Source: JAVBNW01 sp031551255
GTDB lineage: Bacteria > Bacillota > Clostridia > Christensenellales > UBA1750
Reading direction: 5' to 3'
DNA length: 10,467 bases
Assembly (NCBI GenBank): GCA_031551255.1
Contig: JAVBNW010000039.1
Location: forward strand, 1-10,467
Shown here: positions 4,641 to 10,467 of the stretch, piece after piece
How the letters are laid out: each line of letters begins with the position of its first letter
Position numbering within the stretch: position 1 is the stretch's first letter
Notes under the pieces: generated by a model
Databases searched by the model: none
Told to the model about the DNA's origin: nothing
What the model saw: the letters and a program-made list of their open reading frames with translations, nothing else
Program-made: the position numbers and the translations under genes

Positions 4641-6161
4641 GTGAAACAAGCGACCTTGATCGTGGATAGGGATTATGCGATCGGCGCGGTGGACCGCCGC
4701 GTGTTCGGCTCGTTTATCGAGCACCTTGGCAGGGCCGTATACTCGGGCATTTACGAGCCTGGCCACCCCACCGCGGACGCACTGGGCTTTCGCAAAGACG
4801 TGCTTGCGCTGGTGAGCGAGCTCGGGGTACCGCTGGTGCGCTACCCGGGCGGCAATTTCGTATCCGGCTACAATTGGGAAGACGGCATTGGCCCGCGGGA
4901 CAAGCGCCCCCGCCGGCTCGACCTTGCGTGGATGACGACCGAGACGAACCAGGTGGGCGTGGACGAGTTTGCCGCGTGGGCCCAAGAGGCGGGCAGCGAG
5001 GTGATGATGGCCGTCAACTTGGGCACGCGCGGCCCGGACGACGCGCGCAGGCTCGTGGAATATATGAACCACCCCTCCGGCACCGAGCTTTCGGATCTAC
5101 GCCGCAAAAACGGCTATGCCAAGCCCTGGGATGTAAAGCTGTGGTGTCTGGGCAATGAAATGGACGGCCCGTGGCAGATCGGCGCCAAGACAATGCGCGA
5201 ATACGCGCGAACCGCCAAAGAAGCCGCCAAGGCGATGAAATGGGTCGATCCTACCATCGAGGTGGTGGCGTGCGGCTCGTCAAATTCCTCTATGCCCACG
5301 TTCGCAACGTGGGAGGCCGAGGTGCTTACGGAGGGTTACGAGCAGATCGACTATATCTCGCTGCACACGTACTACGGTAACCGGGATGCGGACACGGATA
5401 ATTTCCTCGCGCGCACGGTGGATATGGATGCGTTCATCAAATCCGTCGCGTCGGTTTGCGACTACGTCAAGGCCAAAAAGCGCGGAAAAAAAGACATTCA
5501 GCTCTCGTTCGACGAGTGGAACGTATGGTACCATTCCAACGCCGAATCCGAAAAGCTGATGGGCGACCCCGCCACCCGGTGGGGGCAGGCGCTGCCGATC
5601 CTGGAGGACATGTATACCTTTGAGGATGCTCTTTTGGTGGGGCTTATGCTCATTACGCTGCTCAACAACGCCGACCGCGTGAAGGTAGCGTGCCTGGCGC
5701 AGCTTGTGAACGTGATCGCGCCGATCATGACCAGGCCCGGCGGGGCAGCGTGGCGGCAGACGATCTTTTATCCGTTCATGCAGGCCTCGCTCTACGGGCG
5801 CGGCACGGCGCTGCGCCCTGTGCTCGTGTGCGACAGGCGCGATACGAAGGACTTTTCCGGCGTGCCCATGGTAGACTCCAGCGCCGTGCTGGGCGAAGAC
5901 GGGAGTCTTACGGTTTTTGCCGTCAACCGCGACCTAAACGAGGATGTTCTGCTCGCCGCCGATCTGCGCGCGTTCGGCAAACTTCGAGCCGCGGATCACT
6001 CGGTGCTATGTCACGACGACCTAAAGGCGGCAAACACCGAGGCGAACCCCGGCAACGTATGCCCCGCGCAGGGCTCCGGGGTGAAGATGGACGGGAGCAA
6101 GATCGAGGTTCTGCTCAAAGCCAAGTCGTGGAACGTTATAAGGTTTGCGCCGGAAAAATAG
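4641..6161 (+). CDS. abfA: GH51 alpha-L-arabinofuranosidase, intracellular
   Basis: 506 residues, the usual length for bacterial GH51 enzymes. It releases terminal alpha-L-arabinofuranosyl residues from arabino-oligosaccharides. Residues 1 to about 370 form the (beta/alpha)8 barrel and the rest the C-terminal beta domain. Family signatures include FGSFIEHLGRAVYSGIYEP near the N-terminus, YPGGNFVSGYNWEDGIGP (68-85), the acid/base segment CLGNEMDGPWQIG with Glu173, LHTYYGN (241-247), and the nucleophile segment SFDEWNVWY with Glu292. The residue numbers agree closely with those of characterised GH51 enzymes. No signal peptide is present, so it acts in the cytoplasm on imported oligosaccharides. 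The GTG at 4641 is chosen because AAGGGGGAG precedes it by 6 bases and the open frame upstream crosses the promoter. No transporter or arabinose pathway gene is beside it in this window. A nearby cre match suggests catabolite repression. Confidence 0.95.
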   Translation: MKQATLIVDRDYAIGAVDRRVFGSFIEHLGRAVYSGIYEPGHPTADALGFRKDVLALVSELGVPLVRYPGGNFVSGYNWEDGIGPRDKRPRRLDLAWMTTETNQVGVDEFAAWAQEAGSEVMMAVNLGTRGPDDARRLVEYMNHPSGTELSDLRRKNGYAKPWDVKLWCLGNEMDGPWQIGAKTMREYARTAKEAAKAMKWVDPTIEVVACGSSNSSMPTFATWEAEVLTEGYEQIDYISLHTYYGNRDADTDNFLARTVDMDAFIKSVASVCDYVKAKKRGKKDIQLSFDEWNVWYHSNAESEKLMGDPATRWGQALPILEDMYTFEDALLVGLMLITLLNNADRVKVACLAQLVNVIAPIMTRPGGAAWRQTIFYPFMQASLYGRGTALRPVLVCDRRDTKDFSGVPMVDSSAVLGEDGSLTVFAVNRDLNEDVLLAADLRAFGKLRAADHSVLCHDDLKAANTEANPGNVCPAQGSGVKMDGSKIEVLLKAKSWNVIRFAPEK

Positions 6162-6188
6162 TCGGTTACAGGTTTTTGCAATCGTACT

Positions 6189-6223
6189 GCGGAGGCGGCT
6201 TGCAAAATGCAAACCGCCTTCGC
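6189..6223. terminator. Strong hairpin in the convergent gap, likely bidirectional terminator
   Basis: GCGGAGGCGG-c-TTGCA-aaa-TGCAA-a-CCGCCTTCGC forms a 15-pair stem with one mismatch and one G-T pair. It lies between the stops of the arabinofuranosidase and Nudix genes, which face each other. The rightward side is followed only by a short CTTTCCC and the leftward side has no T run, so termination efficiency is uncertain. Confidence 0.55.
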
Positions 6224-6238
6224 CTTTCCCAAGCGGAT

Positions 6239-6652
6239 CTAGAGCGCGCGCAGCACTTCGTGCCGGGCTAAATCCTCGGCAATGCCGGAGGCCACGCTGT
6301 TAATAAGCTCTTCCTTACGCACCCACCGGTATGCATCGTGTTCGGGTGAAAGGGCGACGCCCCTCTCGTCCGCGCCGCACAAGTACGAGAGCAGCACCGC
6401 CTGTTTGCATGCGTTCACCATGAACGACACTGCATATAAAAGCTTGCATGGCCGGATGGAAAGACCGGTTTCCTCCCGGACTTCGCGCGCGAGCGCCTCC
6501 TGAAGATCTTCCCCAAATTCCACCTTGCCTCCGGGAAACTCCCATGTACCCGGGCTCACATCGTCCCGGGCGGATCGCTTCATCACAAGATAGGTTTCTC
6601 CATAACGGACGACCGCCGTAACGACGGCGATCGTCTCTTGCGCAATCTTCAA
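6239..6652 (-). CDS. Nudix hydrolase, MutT-like
   Basis: 137 residues with a complete Nudix box GX5EX7REUXEEXGU at 42-64 (GKVEFGE, then REVREETGL), the metal-binding catalytic motif. The upstream segment GTWEFPGGKVE is typical of the MutT/8-oxo-dGTPase-like branch, which cleaves nucleoside triphosphates or similar pyrophosphates to a monophosphate and pyrophosphate. The TTG at 6652 is chosen because AAGGGGAG lies 7 bases upstream and the protein then begins at a typical Nudix first strand; a TTG at 6691 would add 13 residues rich in arginine that look non-native. It follows the diguanylate cyclase stop by 35 bases and is probably in the same transcript. The exact substrate cannot be told from sequence; MutT-type sanitation is likely but unproven. 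Confidence 0.9.
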   Translation of the reverse strand: MKIAQETIAVVTAVVRYGETYLVMKRSARDDVSPGTWEFPGGKVEFGEDLQEALAREVREETGLSIRPCKLLYAVSFMVNACKQAVLLSYLCGADERGVALSPEHDAYRWVRKEELINSVASGIAEDLARHEVLRAL

Positions 6653-6687
6653 TTTATATCTCCCCTTGCACCGTCGCCGCACCGCGC

Positions 6688-8214
6688 TCAATCGCGCGCG
6701 CGCCTTCGCCTGTCGTTGCGCTTGTCTTGGTACATCGCCTCGTCGGCGTCTTTAATCAGCGAGGTAAGGTCTTCTTCCCGGCGGTATTTCGTGGATGCCC
6801 CAAGCGCGATGTTGGGCGTAACGCTCAGGCCCGTATACGCCGCCGCGCCCATGCGCACCGCTCGGATGGCCTCCTGAGCCCGCACCTCGTCCGCATGCGG
6901 AAGCACCAATACGAATTCATCGCCGCCGATGCGCGCGGCCAGCCCATCAGAGGGCGCCTCGCGCTTGAGGATATCGGCGACCGCACACAAGAGCTTATCG
7001 CCCTCTTCGTGCCCGAATTGATCGTTCACCATCTTCAGGTTGTTTACATCGCCCACAATGACCGAAAGCGGCAGGTATTCAGGCCCGTCGAGCTCTTCGA
7101 TCGATTTTTCGTACGCCCTACGGTTGCCGATGCCCGTGAGCGCATCCACCCCCACGCTTTGCTCGAGCCTGTCGATCAACGTGCGCGCCTGCGTGTCGTC
7201 GTTGAGCGATACATAGCTGCCGATCTTTGCGCCGCTCGCGTCCTTGAGCACGCTCTCGGTCAGCGAAAACACGCCTTGCCTGCCTTGGATCGTCACCAGA
7301 ACATCGCGATCGCTGTCCCAGCGGCCTTCGATAAACTTCCCCCCGTTTAAGCTGAGCGCCCGTTCAATGAGCGTATCAAACGCCATGCCCACCGGATCGC
7401 CGACGGCCAGCGCGTCGCACCAAGCCTGCGCCGTCCGGTTCATTTCCAACACGATTCTATCGGCATCCAGGATGAAAATGCCCGTTTGCATCGTGTGGAA
7501 GATCTCGTTATGCGCCATGTGCAAATAGTCGCTCGTGCGCGAATTGCTCATCGCCCAGTACAGGAATAGCAGGTTAAATGAGAGGGTAATGGGGGTAATA
7601 TCCAGCCTTGAGCCCTCTTGAAAAAAAACGATGAGTACGTTGGCGGCAATCGTGAGCAACGATCCTACCAGCAGAACGTATAAGGGCACGCGGTACACCT
7701 TTGGCGTCTTGCGGATGTTGACCGCAACCAGCAGCGATGAAAAGAGCGTAAGCGCGTATGAATAGATGGTGTGCACCCAGAACCACAGTTCGTTGGAAGC
7801 CTCAATCCTGCGGCCCCCTTCTTCGATAAGTCGTACTTCCGTGCGGAATAATCCATGCAGCGGGTTGGTAACCGCAAGAATGGTAGTAACAAGGGGAATC
7901 ACACACAATAGGACGCCGATGCTCCTGAGTCGCCATCTTTCGATATGCAAAAAGCGTGTGGCAAAAAACAGCATCGCCACCGGCGCGAAAGCTACGCCGG
8001 CATATTTTGCATCATAGAAAAAAACGGCCATCTCTGCATGGGGAACGATCAGCGCCAAAATGTTGCATAAAAGCCACCACGCCAGGCTCAGGCACAGCGC
8101 GATAAAGCTCGGCCCCGAAGGCGCCTTTCGGTACTGCAGCGCGGCAAAAACGCCCAGCCATACCGTTATGATTCCGGAAATAGCATATAGGGTAACAATC
8201 TGTAGCGCCGTCAT
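6688..8214 (-). CDS. Membrane-bound diguanylate cyclase: 7-helix sensor, PAS and GGDEF
   Basis: 508 residues. The first about 222 form seven hydrophobic helices (about 4-25, 36-58, 72-90, 98-118, 145-167, 175-198, 208-222), resembling the 7TM sensor region found in some histidine kinases and cyclases. Residues about 235-340 form a PAS-like domain (MQTGIFILDADRIVLEMN at its start). The GGDEF domain covers about 350-500, with DALTGIGNRRAY (357-368), the metal-binding VGDVNNLKMVND, and an intact active-site GGDEF (430-434), so it should make c-di-GMP from two GTP. No RxxD inhibitory site is apparent five residues ahead of GGDEF. The ATG at 8214 has GAGGTG 5 bases upstream. It is transcribed away from the epimerase operon and precedes the Nudix gene. 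The signal sensed is unknown. Confidence 0.92.
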   Translation of the reverse strand: MTALQIVTLYAISGIITVWLGVFAALQYRKAPSGPSFIALCLSLAWWLLCNILALIVPHAEMAVFFYDAKYAGVAFAPVAMLFFATRFLHIERWRLRSIGVLLCVIPLVTTILAVTNPLHGLFRTEVRLIEEGGRRIEASNELWFWVHTIYSYALTLFSSLLVAVNIRKTPKVYRVPLYVLLVGSLLTIAANVLIVFFQEGSRLDITPITLSFNLLFLYWAMSNSRTSDYLHMAHNEIFHTMQTGIFILDADRIVLEMNRTAQAWCDALAVGDPVGMAFDTLIERALSLNGGKFIEGRWDSDRDVLVTIQGRQGVFSLTESVLKDASGAKIGSYVSLNDDTQARTLIDRLEQSVGVDALTGIGNRRAYEKSIEELDGPEYLPLSVIVGDVNNLKMVNDQFGHEEGDKLLCAVADILKREAPSDGLAARIGGDEFVLVLPHADEVRAQEAIRAVRMGAAAYTGLSVTPNIALGASTKYRREEDLTSLIKDADEAMYQDKRNDRRRRARD

Positions 8215-8280
8215 CGCGCCACCTCATTCAATCGTATTTGCATGTTGAATGAAAACCAGTGTTTAGAATGATTACAGATT

Positions 8281-8309
8281 ATTATATCACCGAAAAATGA
8301 AAAATACAA
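8281..8309 (-). promoter_or_regulatory. Probable promoter of the diguanylate cyclase gene
   Basis: On the minus strand a perfect TATAAT (8286-8281) follows TTGTAT (8309-8304) by 17 bases. The -35 matches only the TTG core. The leader to the ATG at 8214 would be about 60 bases. No convincing rightward promoter for the epimerase operon was found in this 207-base divergent gap. Confidence 0.5.
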
Positions 8310-8310
8310 C

Positions 8311-8348
8311 GCGCATGGGCAAAATCCCCTTATGCGCAAAGGGTTTTG
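8311..8348. repeat. Overlapping, mutually exclusive inverted repeats upstream of the epimerase gene
   Basis: GCGCAT (8311-8316) is complementary to ATGCGC (8332-8337), with an inner GGG/CCC. CAAAATCCCCTT (8320-8331) can instead pair imperfectly with AAAGGGTTTTG (8338-8348), with ATGCGC as its loop. The two hairpins share 8326-8331, so only one can form at a time. There is no following T run. It may be an operator or a leader structure, or chance. Confidence 0.4.
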
Positions 8349-8421
8349 GGCCCGAGCAAAGAACTATTTGTACAAGAAAACGTTTAATGCGGCGCGAAGA
8401 ATTACGGCAGGAGGAGATCGC

Positions 8422-9258
8422 ATGTACGCATCGGTAAACCAGTGGTCCTTCGGGGAGGCGATGTCCGCCGCCTCGTGCCTGGAGGCGGCCGGCAAGCTCG
8501 GCTTTGCGGGTTTTGAAGCGGCATTCAACGAAAGCGGCCCGCTCTCTTTCGAGGATTTTGAAAAAGATGCCAAGGCCTTGCGCAAAAGGGCGGACGAGCT
8601 CGATGTACGTCTTCCCTCCCTCGCAAGCGGCCTGTACTGGAAGTATCCGTATTCCAGCGAAGACGCGAAGATTCGAGAAAAGTCACAGGCGATCACAAAG
8701 CGGCAAATCGACTGCGCGGCTCAAATGGGCGCGCCCGCCATTTTGGTGGTGCCGGGCACGGTGGGCAAGGGCTTTTTCGGCACGGGCGTCCGTTACCGCG
8801 ATGCCTACGCGCGCGCGCAGGAGGCGCTCTTTGCGCTGGAACCCTACGCGCGCTCGGCGGGCATCACAATCGGCGTGGAAAATGTTTGGAACAACTTCCT
8901 GCTTTCGCCCGCGGAAATGGCGGCCTTCCTCGATGAGATCGGCTCGCCGTTCATCAAATGCTATTTCGACGTGGGCAATGTAATTCTATACGGCGAGAGC
9001 GCCGATTGGATTGAGACGCTGGGAAGCCGCATCGCCTGCATTCATGTCAAAGATTTCAGGCGCGCGGTGGGGAACGAATCGGGCTTTGTACCGCTTATGG
9101 AGGGCGACGTCGACTGGCCCGCCGTTATCCCGGCGCTTGGGGCCGCGGGCTTTGACGGCGCGCTGACCGCCGAGGTAGGCCCGGTAAAGTATGATCCCAT
9201 CTTTGCCGCGAAGCAGGCGGCACTTGCGCTTAGCACCATTTTGGCCATGCGCCAATAG
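8422..9258 (+). CDS. Sugar phosphate isomerase/epimerase family protein (TIM barrel)
   Basis: 278 residues of the xylose isomerase-like/AP endonuclease 2 barrel family, which includes ketose 3-epimerases, IolE and UlaE-type enzymes. The likely divalent-metal ligands are visible at Glu153 (GVENVW), Asp183 (CYFDVGN), His208 (CIHVKDF) and Glu251 (LTAEVG), in the spacing of the D-tagatose 3-epimerase group. It probably isomerises or epimerises a sugar or sugar phosphate in the cytoplasm; the substrate is not readable from sequence. The ATG at 8422 has AGGAGGAG 5-6 bases upstream; the open frame reaches back to 8332 but without a ribosome binding site. It is the first gene of a rightward operon, 16 bases ahead of the Gfo/Idh/MocA dehydrogenase, a pairing common in inositol and rare-sugar pathways. 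Confidence 0.9.
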   Translation: MYASVNQWSFGEAMSAASCLEAAGKLGFAGFEAAFNESGPLSFEDFEKDAKALRKRADELDVRLPSLASGLYWKYPYSSEDAKIREKSQAITKRQIDCAAQMGAPAILVVPGTVGKGFFGTGVRYRDAYARAQEALFALEPYARSAGITIGVENVWNNFLLSPAEMAAFLDEIGSPFIKCYFDVGNVILYGESADWIETLGSRIACIHVKDFRRAVGNESGFVPLMEGDVDWPAVIPALGAAGFDGALTAEVGPVKYDPIFAAKQAALALSTILAMRQ

Positions 9259-9274
9259 GCGAGGAGGAGTTACC

Positions 9275-10300
9275 ATGCTAAGAGTCGGCTTAATCGGCCT
9301 TGGCGCCATGGGGCGCGGACACCTTGAGGTATATCAAAAGCTCGAAAAAGAGGGCTACCCCGTCGAGCTGGTGGCGATTTGCGACGTCGACCCCAAGCGC
9401 TTTGAAAACGCGGCGGTGGATTTTAACCTTTCCATCGGCGGCAGCAACGAGGGCCTTGGCAAGTATAAAAAGTACGACGACTATAAAAAGATGATCGCCG
9501 AGTGCAGCCTGGACTATATCGACTGCGTGCTGCCGATCTACCTGCACGCGGAATGCGCGGCGTACGCGATGGAGCATGGGCTTGACGTGCTGTGCGAAAA
9601 GCCCATGGCGCTGAACGTTAAGCAGTGCGACAAAATGCTCGAAGCCTCGGAGCGCACCGGAAAGCGCCTGATGATCGCCCAATGCCTGCGCTTTTGGCCG
9701 GCCTACGAAGAGGTAAAGCGCATCATCGCAAGCGGCGAGTGGGGCGCGTGCATCAGCGCAGATTTTTTCCGGGGCGGCTCGACGCCCCGCTGGAGCTACC
9801 AGAACTGGCTGCTTACGAAAGAAAAATCCGGCGGGGTGGTCATCGACCAGCACGTGCACGACGTCGATACCATCCACTGGTTCTTCGGCATGCCCGATTC
9901 GGTGCGTTCCCTGGGGCGCAACGTATTTCCGGGCAGCGGCTACGACGCGGTATCCACGTTGTACGGCTATTCGGACGGCAAAGTCGTCACCGCGCAGGAC
10001 GACTGGAGCATCAACGGCGGAGACTTCGGCTTTGAGATGATCTTTCGCATCAATTTCGAAAAGGGCATGGCGATCCTCAGGCCCGGCGGGTTCGAACTAC
10101 ATCCTGTGGGCGGCGAGCGCATCGCGCCCGAGCTTTCGAAGGAAAGCGCGTATCAGCGCGAGATCAAGTACTTTTGCGAATGCCTGGAATCCGGCGCGCC
10201 GTTTGATCGCTGCCCTCCGTTTTCTACCCGCGAAACGCTGCGCATCGCCCGCGCCGAAATCGAATCCATCGACCGCGGCGGCGAAAAGGTTCTTCTATAA
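9275..10300 (+). CDS. Gfo/Idh/MocA family NAD(P)-dependent oxidoreductase
   Basis: 341 residues. The N-terminal Rossmann fold shows GLGAMG (8-13, the GxGxxG nucleotide loop) and CDVDP after the second strand. The family catalytic-lysine motif EKP is at 108-110. In the C-terminal domain SGGVVIDQHVHDVD (185-198) carries the usual Asp191 and His195, matching the Lys/Asp/His set of inositol dehydrogenase-like enzymes. It should oxidise or reduce a sugar, polyol or sugar derivative with NAD(H) or NADP(H). The ATG at 9275 has GAGGAGGAG about 6 bases upstream. It follows the epimerase by 16 bases and ends two bases before addA, so the three are probably on one transcript. A two-step conversion with the epimerase is inferred; the substrate is unknown. 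Confidence 0.93.
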   Translation: MLRVGLIGLGAMGRGHLEVYQKLEKEGYPVELVAICDVDPKRFENAAVDFNLSIGGSNEGLGKYKKYDDYKKMIAECSLDYIDCVLPIYLHAECAAYAMEHGLDVLCEKPMALNVKQCDKMLEASERTGKRLMIAQCLRFWPAYEEVKRIIASGEWGACISADFFRGGSTPRWSYQNWLLTKEKSGGVVIDQHVHDVDTIHWFFGMPDSVRSLGRNVFPGSGYDAVSTLYGYSDGKVVTAQDDWSINGGDFGFEMIFRINFEKGMAILRPGGFELHPVGGERIAPELSKESAYQREIKYFCECLESGAPFDRCPPFSTRETLRIARAEIESIDRGGEKVLL

Positions 10301-10302
10301 CG

Positions 10303-10467
10303 ATGCCCAATTTTACGCGAGCCCAGCTCGACGCCATCCAGGCGCGCGGCGAAAACCTGTTGATATCCGCCGCGGCGGGCTCGGGCAAGACGGCGGTGCT
10401 GGTAGAGCGCATCGTGTCGCTGCTTGCGCAGGGCGCGTCGCTCGAAGGCATGCTGGTAGTTACCTAC
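10303..10467 (+). CDS. addA: ATP-dependent helicase/nuclease subunit A (AddA), 5' part, cut by window edge
   Basis: The first 55 codons are open to the right edge with no stop. They show the Q-motif-like FTRAQLDAIQARGENLLIS followed by the Walker A loop AAAGSGKTAVLVERI (P-loop at 23-30) and then a strand MLVVTY, as at the start of AddA proteins of Firmicutes (RecBCD-like double-strand break repair, over 1,100 residues when complete). A UvrD/Rep-type helicase without the nuclease part cannot be excluded from this fragment, but the short start before Walker A and the triple alanine favour AddA. The ATG lies two bases after the dehydrogenase stop. Only a distant AAAAGG is seen upstream, so coupling to the preceding gene is likely. 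No addB is found in the window, although addB usually precedes addA. Confidence 0.85.
   Translation, partial: MPNFTRAQLDAIQARGENLLISAAAGSGKTAVLVERIVSLLAQGASLEGMLVVTY

Noticed and set aside
4452..5072. A 206-residue minus-strand frame opposite the start of the arabinofuranosidase gene
   Set aside because: It runs across the divergent promoter region and antisense to the conserved GH51 barrel, and has a shadow-like composition.
5690..6271. A 193-residue plus-strand frame overlapping the end of the arabinofuranosidase gene
   Set aside because: It is an out-of-frame shadow of the GH51 C-terminal domain, extremely arginine-rich and without a ribosome binding site.
8374..8388. A cre-like sequence upstream of the epimerase gene around AAGAAAACGTTTAAT
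   Set aside because: It has two mismatches at defined consensus positions, including the conserved T of TG and the late C, so it is too weak to report as a site.

Overview
The window looks like chromosomal DNA from a GC-rich Firmicute, most likely an uncultured gut-type Clostridia. The pointers are strong AGGAGG-type ribosome binding sites, GTG and TTG starts that can be placed by their Shine-Dalgarno sequences, an AddA-type helicase-nuclease at the right edge, a perfect match to the CcpA cre consensus, and a DUF2225 protein. This placement is inferred from gene content; no rRNA or marker gene is present. Ten protein genes are supported, one cut by the right edge. I see no tRNA, rRNA, CRISPR array, phage gene or transposase.

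Left part (1-3090). Two leftward genes, a Crp-like sensor domain fused to DUF2225 (1330-2535) followed by a short soluble methyl-accepting-type signalling protein (452-1279), form a probable operon. It is bracketed by two diverged, same-orientation copies of an intergenic repeat (37-357 and 2618-2794). The left copy carries an extra structured block of about 160 bases. Between the right copy and the DUF2225 gene lies a perfect 30-bp palindrome (2561-2590). The rest of the 555-base gap (2536-3090) holds no gene I can support.

Middle (3091-6161). A leftward pair, a URO-D superfamily protein with MtaA-like His/Cys residues and a one-domain MGMT protein, overlaps by 11 bases. It diverges from a rightward gene for an intracellular GH51 alpha-L-arabinofuranosidase. 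The 145-base divergent control region holds a good sigma-A promoter for the arabinofuranosidase, an extended -10 for the other direction, and a perfect cre consensus match between them. Catabolite repression of one or both directions is therefore likely. A strong hairpin lies in the convergent gap after the arabinofuranosidase.

Right part (6239-10467). A leftward pair encodes a seven-helix membrane/PAS/GGDEF diguanylate cyclase and a MutT-like Nudix hydrolase. It diverges from a rightward operon of a sugar-phosphate isomerase/epimerase-type TIM barrel, a Gfo/Idh/MocA dehydrogenase and, two bases later, the start of addA. Together the window mixes plant-polysaccharide and sugar metabolism (arabinofuranosidase, epimerase, dehydrogenase), signalling (diguanylate cyclase, MCP-like, Crp-like/DUF2225) and DNA or nucleotide repair (MGMT, Nudix, AddA).
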